Source: Coprinopsis marcescibilis
Lineage: Eukaryota > Basidiomycota > Agaricomycetes > Agaricales > Psathyrellaceae
Length of the DNA: 34,891 nucleotides
Direction: 5' to 3'
Assembly: GCA_004369085.1 (NCBI GenBank)
Contig: ML210370.1
Coordinates: 1 to 34,891, forward strand
In this document: in pieces, positions 1 to 10,607 of the stretch
Position numbering within the stretch: the stretch's first letter is position 1
Layout of the letters: each line of letters begins with the position of its first letter
Translations under genes and position numbers: made by a program
The notes under the pieces: model-generated
The model's input: only the letters and a program-made list of their open reading frames with translations
What the model was told of the DNA's origin: nothing
The model's database searches: none

Positions 1-1555
1 ACCATCTAGACCGAGTCTAAAACACTCGATAGCCAATCACCTCATCTATACTATAACCTAGACTCAGAGGATTAGACAAAAAGCCCTCAACTGGCACCAT
101 ATGGGACTCAACTCCCAATGGGAATATTCAACCTTCCCATCAGAATCGAACTTATATCTACACGCGCCATTTCAACTTGGCACCCGGAACCATGATACAC
201 TTCTCCTATTGTCCAATATCTTTCCCTTTTTATCTCATTTAGACTTGTAGTTTAAAATTAGTTTGTAATTATTTGATTGTAGACCACTGCTTAGCCAAAC
301 ACCATTCTTGTATAAAAGCTAGGTAGAATTGGTCCAATATACGCTAGATATAACCTGGTTCACTGCTGTGACCTTGAGTTAACCGCCATTGGTGTTACTT
401 GAGTCCCCACTGACCTTAGATAGTCTCTAAGAACAAAGAAACGTAGAGTCAAGAATTTAAACAAGACAAATCGTGAATTTCATGTGCAATTATCATGACC
501 ATCATGATTATTGAGAGTTAAGAAATTATTGAGTCTTATTGAGTGTTTAAACAATTGTTGAGCATTTTTAGTGTCTTTTAAGCAAGCTTTAGTGTTATTA
601 CACAAAGAGTGCTAGTGACTGTACTTTAGCTAAAGGCTACTGTTGGTCTTTGCCCTTCCAGGCCTTTATAAAAACCATGTTACCCATATAACAAACCCAT
701 AAAACCATTATAAAAAACTTAAAAACCGTCTGTAACAAGTTATATGCTTCACTAAGCACTAGTCACCTTGTCGAACATTTAGTTCCACTTGGCAACCCCC
801 AAAACAACCTGCAGGAGCCAACTATGAGCACTAGAATATATATATAATTCGTCTAAACCTACGATGAACTTAACTACATCATTTGTCTTTGACACTAGGT
901 GATTTGGTTGGGTTTTTGTTGTTGTGTTGTGTGTTTGGTGTTTTTCTGCTGCTCAGCTGTTACCATTGCATCATCAGGCACACGCAGGGCTCCCATTTTC
1001 TACAAATTTATCAGTAGTTTTGTGGAAGCATGGACTGCAAAAGCCTTACCTTTGGATTGGACAGCAGAAGTGTTAGATATGGGCACATTACTGCTGTTTG
1101 CACAGAGGAATCTCTTTGTATTGGTGTACTGAGATGTATCAACTTAGGTCTCATTGGATTGTATTGACTTCCTCTTTTATTTAACTATTACAGGCTTGAT
1201 ACAGGTGATGACAGCCTTAATGTCCATTGTATGCATACCGAATTGGAGAGCCCCACTCCCATGATCCAACGAAATCGGAAACAATGACCGATTTTGAGAG
1301 GAGAATGATTTTTGAGCACTAAGAGGAGTCAGGACAAGAGAAACGCAAGAGCGGATGGAGGTCAAGGGGAAAGAGCTGGCAAGGATTACAGCATATTTCG
1401 GGCGGTCGTAGCTGACACTACCCTGGTTACAACCTGACATGGTGGGTCAACTCGCACGTCAGCATGAATTGTCAAACAGAGTGTCATGTGATCTGTCATG
1501 TCTGGGGGGTTCCGTACCGGGCCAGGCGAACCGATTCAGCCCACTAATCCCTATA
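1..1555. other. AT-rich gene-poor flank of the DNA transposon
   Basis: No gene is supported here. The first 850 bases are AT-rich with many short A and T runs and a TATATATA stretch near 836-846. Short open frames exist at 899-1132 (plus) and 1177-1440 (minus), but neither shows a recognisable domain or a convincing splice structure. The stretch 1190-1430 reads in several broken frames and could be a decayed coding relic of unknown origin. It may be older transposon debris, but no long terminal repeat or inverted repeat pair was found by eye. Confidence 0.5.
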
Positions 1556-1581
1556 CTGTAGCGAACTGTATGGACGAGACG
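1556..1581 (+). repeat. Left terminal inverted repeat of the transposon
   Basis: It begins CTGTAGCGAACTGTATGGA and pairs with 5402-5427 over 26 bases with a single mismatch at position 20. TA immediately precedes it. Confidence 0.85.
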
Positions 1582-1823
1582 TAACGCGTAACGCTGGTCT
1601 CGATCTGTCTCTAAAAATGGTCAATGTAACACATAACACTGGGTCTGTCTCTAAAAATTCATGCCTAAAGATTCATCAAAAAATAGCAAGATTTTCGGTA
1701 ATATTAAGTCAATTTCGGACTCCTTGTGCCTACAGCGAATCCATCCAAGCGCTACCATCAACGCTATATGCCCAAATGAGCTCGGGAGCACCAGTTGGGA
1801 CAAGTGTACCATCAAGGTCCTTC

Positions 1824-4800
1824 TCAACTGAATCTCTGGCAACACAAAATGTATCTAAAGTTATCTGGAGCTTTGTTGTTCTCCTGATCTCCTGAAAGGG
1901 CAGGTTCAGCATCGCCAAGTGCGTGACTTATCACAGCTGAGAGTGGGATCTCTGAGCTGTCCCCATCAATGTCCATGTCTTCGGGATCCTCCTCAGCGCT
2001 AAGTTGAGCCTGCAGCATCGCATCGCGTCCGATCTTGGCTTGAATCTCTTGGCGAAGAGTTGTGTCGCTTTCAAGGTACCTCTGATAGGCAGCTTTGGTA
2101 CGCTTACTGGTAATGCATGCAGCTCCAAGGTTCCACTCCTTTGTTGCGCTTTTCTCCCATGCCTTGAAAGAATGTGTACAATGTCAGTGTTCGGAAGTGG
2201 TTGAAGATTCTGATCACTTCACCCTCTCGATTAATTTGCGGCCAGTGTAGCTTTCAAGATATTTGTATAAGTCAATGATGGGTCTTACAGACGCATCTTG
2301 GAGTGATGCGATCTTCATGGTTTGCTTAATGTGATCGGAAGTCAGCCCTTTGTCAAGCTGCTCTTCATGACACTTGACCAGGTATTGAAGTGAATGTTGA
2401 CGAAGGAAGTGCTTGATCACATGATTCAATCCAACATCTGCAGGTTGAAAAATGCCTGTGCCTAATACATGTTTCCTCAGCAAGCCTGAATATCAAAGCT
2501 GATAGAGCGAGAAGGACTTACAAGATGCAGGAATAAATGAGAGAAATATATTGGGGTATTCCTCAAAGACGTGAGTTCGGAACTCCTGCCCAATATGAAC
2601 AGGATAGCAGTCAATCAGAAATATAGCTTTTTGATCAGCTGGAAGGTTGTGCAGCTCGATGTATTTCTTGATCCAGGGCTGTAGGATATTTTTCATGTAC
2701 TGGGAACATGGATTAGACGCACAACACTCTTTCAACGAAACAGCAAATCTGTACCTCCTTCATTGTCTTGATTGTGCTAAAGTGACTTGTCTTCTTTGCA
2801 CTAAGAGCAAAGGAAAAATCAAACCCAGACTCGATCGCTTCTGTGTATCCAGCAGATTTCATCGAAGGCAGCGAGTTCTTTGTTTTTCCGGACCACACTT
2901 GTTGAAATGGGAGTATGTCCCCAGCCGTGGTTGTAGTGACACAGAGTGTGTATGCGCGCTTCTCGTCATGGTGTGCAATATCCACTTGACGTGAGTTCTT
3001 TGTCTCGAAGGTACGCTTTGAGGACATCACAAGAATAATTCCTGTCTGGTCCATGTTAATAATCAGACCTGGAGGGATGTCATACAGATCCACAAGGTGG
3101 ACAATTCGAAAGAATGTCCGCTCAGTGAGGTCTGACGCATTGTCGGGAAGCTTTGCAGCCTGCCTAGTGCCTCGACGAAGGCTCCAGTTGAGGACACTTT
3201 CAAAGAATTGGCCAATGTATTGCTAGCTTGTATATTAAGCTTAACCGTTGATGGAATTGAAGAAAAGGCTCACCTCGCTGCATTTGAACGTTTCGAGTAA
3301 GTGTGGTTGTCTACTCTTCACCAGTGCAAGCATGATTGAGCACCCCAAGAGGCGGTCAACTGTTAATCCATCGCTTCGTAGGCCCAGGAGTTTGGTCTTA
3401 AACTCCTCAACAATCTCTGGGTAGTTAGCGAGCACGCCAGCTCGACCAGTCCCCTTCAGACTTGCACCCTGCTCAGCCTTTGCCAGTGTCTTCTTGGACC
3501 ATCGCCGTTTGGTTTTGGAGATCCACCGTGCAACAACAGCCTTTCCGAGCCGACTTTAAAGGTGAGGTTGTTCGCGTTGGAGGGCCGAAACAATCATGGT
3601 TGGCGACCAACCAACTCGGAGTGCGATCCGAGCAATTGACGTCCACAAAAGAGGGTTGAACCAGTTAATCCGTTTGTGCTTGGCTTGGACGACACCCTGG
3701 TTTTTTCCAGTGCGATTATTCTTCCAAGTTGCGTTGGGGCGAGACAATGTCGGGAGATCGCGTGCAAGACTCGACATAATTACGCCAGACCCAGCATCTA
3801 TGGTGCAAAACGCTTAGTCACCACCAAAGTTGTACAGTGGCCAAATCGGCAAAGGTGGAAAAAAAAAAAAAAGTCGGCTATTTTCCGGCCAAGTTCTAAA
3901 AAAACAGCAGCCCTGCAGGGTGTGTTGCAAGCGCAGGCTCAACAGTTATCTACATGTTGCACAGGGGAGTAAAATACATTGGTTATGGGTCCCAAAGTAT
4001 GTTAGATTAGATTAGATACCTTCCTAATTGGGACAAAGATTAGATTTGGCCAAATTGCCGACCCATAACTTCGTCAGTTTTTGAGATATTGACATTTCGT
4101 CCAGACAAAATGTTCAGCTGTTCAATTAGAGTGTTTCCTCTGGATGAATAAGAAATCTGATAAATATTGGCCGAATCTATAGACTTGTACAACTTTGGTG
4201 GTGACTAAGTGTTTTGCACCATACACCAAGTACCAAAGCCTTCGTTGCTGTCCCTGCACCTCCAGCTGCATTCTTTGCCTTTTCCCGATGTCTTGTAACT
4301 CGAACTCTCGTTTTCTCACGTTGTCGTTCGAGCTTTTGCTGTTTCTCGGTTGCCTCCTTTGCCCTCAATGACGCATGATCCGTTCAAGGCGCTTAGAAAT
4401 ACGCTCCATCTGCGCGCTTAGTTCCTGGGATGTGACTGGCTTTGCGCCAAACTCAAAGAGCGTTCGTTGGCGAGCCTGCAGCTTGGGTTCTGCGGATGGA
4501 GGATTGTGAATTCGGCCCTGCTGAGTTGTCTTTGGAGCACACGAGTGCTCTAGTTCGATTTCGTCGTCATGAGAGCTGATAACAATGGCTGAGGACTCAG
4601 CCGCCTGCTTCCTCTTGGCTGCACGGACCGGTGGATTATCCTCTTCGTCGGATGACTCCATCAACCGTCGCTTTGGTCTGGTGACAGCAATGATTAAGCG
4701 CGCATTAAATTAATGCGAAATATAACACTTACATCTTTGTAACAACCTTCGCCCCTGCTAGTTCACTAGCTTTGATGATCCTCTCCAACCAGCGTCTCAA

Positions 4801-5183
4801 GTGACCGTCTGGGTTATCTCGCTCTTTGGGTGAGATTTTCTTTGAAACCATTCGAAACATTTCGAGCAGCATCTTGAAGCACGGTCCCCGTTGGTTAATG
4901 CTGATATGTCTGTTCTGGTGTGTCCGAAAGCCATTTCGAGGTTCCGATTGAGTGCATAAATGAGTCCTTCGTCCTCGATGTCGCCTGGATCTAAACCAAA
5001 CCCATATGCTTCGCCAGGTGCTAATACCGGAAGACTGAGTGGAAGGCTGTCTAAGAGGGCTGAAAGACGCCTTAAGCGAGTGTCAAGCTCTTGAGAGGTT
5101 CCTTGATTTTTCTCTTTATCCGCCATAGATGTTGCTGGGTACCGTACAACAACCTCAACCAGAGCTGCTTTGCTGGCAGCCAA
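1824..5183 (-). pseudogene. Decayed DDE-type transposase of the Agaricomycete pogo/Tigger-like group
   Basis: Read on the minus strand, the N-terminal part (5183-4300) has an acidic linker and a basic coiled-coil stretch. A middle region contains the RPNATWKNN motif near 3720. The catalytic core follows: NMDQTG (first Asp at 3049-3051), FLIDCYPVH (second Asp at 2610-2612) and FQPADVG (third Asp at 2436-2438), giving a DDD triad typical of this group. The C-terminal tail runs to about 1824. Introns restoring frame are visible at 4678-4732, 3223-3273, 2700-2754 and 2462-2521. One more is likely between about 2220 and 2155. The gene is broken by probable one-base deletions near 4885, 4375 and 3557 and by a 421 bp MITE at 3801-4221. 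The family call is confident; the exact exon ends at the 3' side are not. Confidence 0.85.
3801..4221. mobile_element. 421 bp MITE nested in the transposase coding region
   Basis: The ends form an inverted repeat of about 36 bp with one mismatch, beginning TGGTGCAAAAC and ending ...AAAGTTGTACA. They are flanked by TA at 3799-3800 and 4222-4223. The inside is noncoding and includes a run of 13 A near 3860. Removing the element and one TA joins the transposase codons in frame (LVLGV then DAGSGV), so the insertion happened when that part was still one open frame. TA duplication and TIR form suggest a Tc1/mariner-type non-autonomous element. Confidence 0.88.
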
Positions 5184-5401
5184 ATGGGCCTGGATTATTT
5201 CCTTGGGATTATACCTGAATTATGATAGTTGAATTGTATTTGAAACAGTTTCCAATCATTTGCATCCAAGCACCTCCACAAACCCTTTCTAGCATGCTAA
5301 ATTCGTGAGAGTGCCGCAGTCGCTAACTTTCTCGGCTGTAACGCGTAACAACAGCCATGTCTCTAATTTGGGACCCCGACAAAATGTAACGCTCCAAAAT
5401 C

Positions 5402-5427
5402 CGTCTCTTCCATACAGTTCGCTACAG
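5402..5427 (-). repeat. Right terminal inverted repeat of the transposon
   Basis: Its reverse complement matches the left terminal repeat at 25 of 26 bases. TA follows immediately at 5428-5429. Confidence 0.85.
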
Positions 5428-5429
5428 TA

Positions 5430-6176
5430 TGTGGCCGATTCTTGGGTTTCTGAATCTTATGAGGAGCTTAAAGTTAGTGGGCGCACCTCATCCACTTCCT
5501 TCTCATTGTCACTCCCTGGACCGACTGCGGATACCGTGCTCATCCCCCTCATACTAATTGGCCTGTTGTATCTGGAGTATCTTAAATACGCTTGCCCATC
5601 AGAGGAGCTTAGTGGTCGCAAAGATCAAATCACTTCAGCCTCAGAGCAATTTGGAAGAGTTGGAAGGTGTTTCAGCTCTTCAATGTCTAGGTTGGTTCCA
5701 ATCTGCTGCCTCTCGTCGAGGAAGGGTTCGTTTCGAACGAAAAGATTGTTAGGCTTGCCTACAGAACTAAGCAGTTGAAATGGGATTTCCCTCATCTTAG
5801 AAATATTGATGGATCTAATGACAGGGAATTAGACAAGAGTGGTAAAATGGCTGTATCCCGACACTCTTTTCTGCCTTTGAATCCACCCTGACCATCAGGC
5901 ACCGGATCAACATTCACCTTTTATCAATAATGCAAGCACACAGTAGCCATGTGCACTCATGGTTAATGAATACCTCGTGGTCACTGGTGGGATGCACGAT
6001 TGCCTCATTCCAGAGTGCCTTCACTGACTACATAATGGTGGTACTTGAGGCTCGAATACACTTACACTACACTCACCCTTCCTTTGCAAGGGACAGCACA
6101 CGACCGACATCTAGTCAGACCACGGCCTTACTCCCGCGTCAGTTACTTCGCTTTTTACCCCTGGGTCATTTGCAGA
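5430..6176. other. Intergenic, no supported gene
   Basis: Open frames at 5305-5778 overlap the transposon end and switch frame, with no recognisable domain. The stretch 5560-5750 looks compositionally coding and may be a relic. From 5930 to 6176 lies the probable promoter and 5' leader of the next gene. No TATA box is obvious. Confidence 0.4.
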
Positions 6177-7525
6177 ATGGTCAACCCGGAGCGCCTCTAC
6201 GCCACCCTCATCTTTCGTGCCAGCCGAAAGTACGCAAGCTGGGATCCCGAGATACCTGTCGAAGTAGGCGACTATGGCATCATAACCTCGGGTGCAAAAA
6301 AGCGACATTGGAAATCCGGGTGGAGGAAGAAGAGAGCTAAAGAGAAGGGCGTGTTCATGAAGGAGGGAAACGTGTTCAAGGAAGGTGTGGCGCAGAGGCT
6401 TGGCGTTCCCGACCCGGTGGAGTTTAGTGGTAGTGGGGGAGGAGAGAGTATTGCGGAAAAGGACGAGAATGCCAGTGTGTCTCCTCAGGAGGATGAGGGT
6501 GGAGAAGAGCAAGGAACTGAGGGTGTGACTTGGATTACTTCCAAGACTGCGAAAGAGGTAGACTTAGCCGCTTCTGGCGTCGCGTGAGTCATTAATCTCA
6601 TCCGTTTTTCTATTTCTCCATCTGACCCCTTACAAATCGCTTTTGCCCGTAGTCAGACACCCGCGTTCGTCAATTGTCAGGTCAAAGCCGCATTTCAGTT
6701 CGGCAACAAGGCGGGAGCAGTGCTAGTCATGCGTGATGATACGATCGCCACGATCCAGCCTCCTGCAAAACTGCGCTTCCTGTACGACGAACCAAGTCTG
6801 CGAGGGAAGGTTATCGTGTCGGAAGTTCATAAATGTAGTTCCTATGCCCGATTTGTGGGTGGGAGCAAGACTTCAACAGTCGCCCTCGGATTGTCCGTTA
6901 CCTCCCCAATACCAGAGGGCGTAGGCGACCTTACAGGGATTGGAGATGTGCAAGCAGGAGTCGAAGGAAAGTGGGTGAAGAGCTCTGCTATGGGGAATTT
7001 CAAGACTCGTACGAGGAAGGATGGTAAACGGGTGTTCTCTCCGCTGTTCAGGCTTGTGGCGCTGGATGAGAGAGGTTTTGCGACTGGATTGCGGGGAGGA
7101 GATAGTATAGAGCAAGGGGATGGACCACTCCCGGACGCGGTGCCACCTTGGATCGATGTTAATACTGAGGGACCAGGGAATTTTGAGGGAGGGGAAGGTC
7201 CGGATGAATGCGATATCGATATAGACACTGTGGAGGACGTCGAGGATAGTGGGGATACCGAAGACAACAACGAGTACAAGGAACAACATGAACTTCGCAG
7301 CACGAAACCGGGAGAGCTGGAGAAGAAGGAGCGAAGAATATCTGCTGGGTGGGTTGTTGTTTGTCTGTGCTTCTCAGATTCATGTCACTTAACTGGAACC
7401 CGTACATTTCAAACCAGGTTGTTTTCAACAATCTCCACACTGTGTGGGCTGCAGACTGGGATAGTTACCGGCTAGGCTCAAATTCGCCGATACTGGAGAG
7501 TGGGGTTTTTTATTCGCGTACTTAG
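6177..7525 (+). CDS. Uncharacterised basidiomycete protein, 404 aa, three exons
   Basis: My model joins 6177-6583, 6653-7352 and 7418-7525 (407, 700 and 108 nt) into 404 codons with consistent phase. The start ATG gives MVNPERLYATLIF; a longer in-frame ATG at 6045 is possible. Visible features are a charged, acidic linker at about residues 75-130, a conserved-looking core beginning QTPAFVNCQVKAAFQFGNKAG, a GNFKTRTRKDGKRVFSPLF block, an Asp/Glu-rich tract (residues about 300-345), and a C-terminal VVFNNLHTVWAADWDSY segment. From memory it resembles a family of hypothetical Agaricomycete proteins, with no assigned activity. There is no signal peptide or membrane segment. The last intron donor (GTTGTT at 7353) is the least certain; without it the frame ends at 7475. 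Confidence 0.72.
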
Positions 7526-8229
7526 TCTGTGATATAATAAGCTGTATAAATCATGCGAAACCTCCACAGGTTGTGGGAGCACACAGCCAGCTCAGTGATT
7601 CGACGTATAGGTAGATCTCCCTGAGCGAGACATGTGACCTTGGCCCCTATTTCTGTACCACGCCGATCAGGTCTGTGCGGGGTGGGTGAGTGTGACACAA
7701 TTTGACAATTAATTCTCACACTGGCTGACCTCCGATTTGCTGGCACCGTCTGTAGTCAAAAGGCAAGACTCTCGGTGTCGTTTCAATTGGTTCGCCACTG
7801 CGACAGCAAGTCATCGCAAAACTCGCATGGTGAGATATACAGAGTACTTATAGTTCCGACTCGAGGGGCCTCTGATACTTACAGGGAGCCGAAAGCACAG
7901 GGACGGACGACTGCCGTGAACACGCCATTTCATGAACTTCCGACGTCATTTCGAAGGTCTCTTCCACCTTGAACCCCTTTACCTTGGTGGATTGCGAATC
8001 TGTCATATTGCGCAGCCTAATTATACCCTACAATGGGCATATGTTGCCAGATGACGCGTTCTGCCAGGTATACGTGACTCGGGAGTTCAGCCGGGTGAGG
8101 GATGGTATAAGGGCAGTAGGCCATTCGTTCCTGAACCATAACATTCTCCTTCTGAGGTAATTGTTCTTGGTTCGCGTTTAGCAATGGCACCGTCAGTTTC
8201 TGAACCCAAGGCAGACGCTGTCGGTCTTG
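7526..8229. other. Intergenic region, no supported gene
   Basis: About 700 bases separate two plus-strand genes. Short frames on both strands (for example 7522-7746 minus and 7775-7972 plus) have no recognisable domain. An ATG at 8184 (MAPSVSEPKA) lies in the dioxygenase leader but is one base out of phase with the next exon. No promoter motif was identified. Confidence 0.45.
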
Positions 8230-9678
8230 ATGGGTGCTTCCGCTACCTCTGTCGCTGTACGTTCATTTCGCTTTGCCATCATCTTTCTTGAACTTCATAC
8301 ATGTACTACAGCCCATTACATATCCCGAGTACTGCCTCCCACACCAAGACAGCTTCGAAAAGGACGGCCCTCTCGAGTTCTTTGGTACGTTCCATGTGGT
8401 ATTCCGTGGAGGGAACATTGTCTCACAAAGCACTTGCAGATCATGTGGACCCTGGCTTGCGTGCCGACCCTGCCAAGCCCAACCTACTCACTCCCAGTAC
8501 TACCCTCCGCCACCTCAGCCCATACCTCGGAACAGAAGTTCACGGCGTGCAACTCTCACAGCTCTCCAATGCCGGCTTGGACGAACTCGCCCTTTTCGTT
8601 GCATTGCGCAAGGTTGTGGCGTTCAGGGACCAGAATTTGAAGGAACTCTCGCCAGAGAAGCAGTTGGAATGGTCAAGGTGAGGCGACCCGTTGTTGAGAC
8701 GTCATGAATCGGAGGCACTGACGCGCACTCGTGTGTGTAGCTATTTTGGACGCTCCCATGTCCACCCTATCGCAGTCAACGTGAAGGATTACCCTGCTCT
8801 GGCTGTCGGTACGTCGCTTTCTTTCCATCGTCTGCCGTTTACATGTGATTCTGATGATTCCCTTACAGTATATCGCGATGACGAGAACCCAGGCTTCATC
8901 GACCATGTCCTCGCCACCCAAATTAACCATACTGGCTGGCACTCGGACGTCTCATACGAACGTCAGCCACCCGGTACCACCGCATTCTACATTCTCGATG
9001 GTGTATGTCTCCCTTCGCTCGACTATCTAGCGATTTGGATCTAACAATTCTGCCTGTTGCCAACAGCCTGGTGTCGGTAGCGACACACTCTTCCTTTTAA
9101 AAGTCGAAACCTACCGAAGACTCTCGTTAGAATTCCAGAAGAGGTTGATAGGCTTGAAGGCGGTTCATACCGCTGTTCCCCAAGCTGCGAACTCGCTGAA
9201 GAGTGGGCTGCCCATTCGACGAGACCCTTTTGAGACTGAGGTACGATTATCATTATCTCAACCCATCTCCACCGTTCCTTATTCTAACATCCTCGATTCA
9301 TTAGCATCCCGTCGTTCGAGTTCACCCCGTCACCAAGGAGAAAGCCCTCTACGTTAACCCCGGTTTCACCAAATCGATCGTCGGTTTCAAGAAGGAAGAA
9401 TCAGACGCCCTCCTCGGATTCCTCTTTGACCATATCACCAAAGGCTCAGACCTCCCAAGTACGTGCTTCGTACGAGCCTGGTACTGTCGTCATCTGGGTA
9501 AGTCCTCTCTCACCATATCAAGCTGAGGAAGAGATTCTAATTGGCTGCCGTCGTGTTGCAATAGGATAACCGCGTCACGGCGCATTCGGCAATTCCCGAT
9601 TTCGACAGGAAGAAACGGAGGCATCACATTAGACTTACGCCTCAGGCTGAGGTTTCGATTGCTGCTGATGAGATGTAG
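8230..9678 (+). pseudogene. TauD/TfdA (JLP1-like) 2-oxoglutarate dioxygenase with a one-base frameshift
   Basis: Members of this family use Fe(II) and 2-oxoglutarate to hydroxylate sulfonates, sulfates or related compounds. Yeast Jlp1 allows growth on sulfonates; the substrate here is unknown. Exons: 8230-8256, 8312-8384, 8440-8677, 8741-8808, 8869-9002, 9067-9240, 9305-9497, 9565-9678. Motifs in order: DHVDPGLRAD, the LGTEVHGVQLS core, GWHSDVSYE (His and Asp iron ligands near residues 160 and 162), DNRVTAHS (distal His) and RHHIRLTPQAE (Arg for the 2-oxoglutarate carboxylate). Exon 7 is 193 nt, one too many. CTCCCAAGT at 9452-9460 has an extra C; reading CTCCAAGTACG restores the family-like YEPGTVVIW. 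As written, translation ends before the distal His and Arg. The start is uncertain: ATG 8230 is in phase, while ATG 8184 would need one base less. It could be a real lesion or a sequencing error. Confidence 0.85.
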
Positions 9679-10607
9679 TGTGCTTTCCATTGTATAATCT
9701 CCTCGTGCATAGGGATAACATGATCCGATTTCGAATTGACGATGTGGCAGTCATCCCACCAAGCCGGATAAAACAGTACCTCGAGGAACCCCCACGCCTT
9801 CGGAGTAGCAAACCATCAAACTTTAAGTGACTCGATGGGCACCCGTGACCCAATGTATGTATGAGGGTCACAGACGTATGTATGTATTGAGGTGCTAGAA
9901 GATCCCGAACCCCATGTCTCAGATGTCAGGTGTCGATGTGATAAGATGCAAGTGTATGTGAGCTTGAATGCCTCCTTTCAAGCCCTCAATGTATGTGATA
10001 TGGTGTATGTGTGTGCTGACAACCAGGGACAATCCAATTGTCGCTGAGTGCGACAGCTTTCCCTGTAAGGCCGACACGAGCGATATTTAAATGAGAATCT
10101 TATAAATAACTTCAAATACCGCTGGCAAACACGTCAGGCTTGAGTATGACCCAGGCCCCATGATAACGGCATCTCAAGATAAGTATTAGACGCTCAGGTC
10201 ACATGGATGTCCTGGCCGTCCCGCCCCCCGTCACTATCTGTCCTGCCTCTCGACTGTAGTGTATCCTGCGTCCGCTCGAGTAGCACTCTCTCTACAGTTT
10301 GCGAGGTACTCAAACCTCACGAGCCTGTACATTCGGATTTTCCAGCGACTCGGAGTCCTGATTCCAGAATGGATATACATAGTAAGATATATGTATTATA
10401 TTCCGGCCAGCCGTTACGGCATGTTGTGTAACGACATATCATGGGAACGTCAACGCATTCATTCTGCTCTTGTTTTCCTTTCCAGAGCGTTTGATCAAGC
10501 AATCAAAACCGCACACCACTGCTTCCCGTGGCGACCCTCCCAATGTGAAAACATCATAACAATTCCCATTGTGTGCCTTGTGCCCATCCTTCCTTGAATT
10601 CGGTTGG
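9679..10607. other. Intergenic region with a short ATGT-rich stretch
   Basis: No gene is supported across 930 bases between the dioxygenase and NLR gene 1. A loose ATGTATGT microsatellite-like run lies at about 9853-9890. Short frames at 10207-10597 overlap one another in different frames and carry no domain. The promoter of NLR gene 1 is presumably near the right end. Confidence 0.5.

Larger units (their letters stand above)
1556..5427 (-). mobile_element. 3.9 kb TIR DNA transposon with TA target duplications (fungal pogo/Tigger-like)
   Basis: The ends are inverted repeats of 26 bp with one mismatch. The left end (1556-1581) begins CTGTAGCGAACTGTATGGA, and the reverse complement of 5402-5427 begins with the same 19 bases. 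Both ends are flanked by TA (1554-1555 and 5428-5429), as expected for Tc1/mariner-superfamily target duplication. Subterminal repeats lie just inside: GTAACGCGTAAC near 1581-1592 and again near 5340, and TCTGTCTCTAAAAAT at about 1604 and 1644. The interior carries a decayed minus-strand DDE transposase and a nested MITE. The element looks inactive. Confidence 0.85.

Noticed and set aside
899..1132. 77-codon frame with a hydrophobic, Cys-rich start resembling a membrane segment.
   Set aside because: It begins at a non-ATG codon in low-complexity T/G-rich DNA and shows no domain or promoter.
6111..6512. 133-codon minus-strand frame opposite the uncharacterised gene.
   Set aside because: It is a shadow of the plus-strand gene, whose splice phases and conserved-looking blocks are better supported.
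8673..8942. 89-codon minus-strand frame within the dioxygenase.
   Set aside because: It is antisense to dioxygenase exons and introns and has no independent support.
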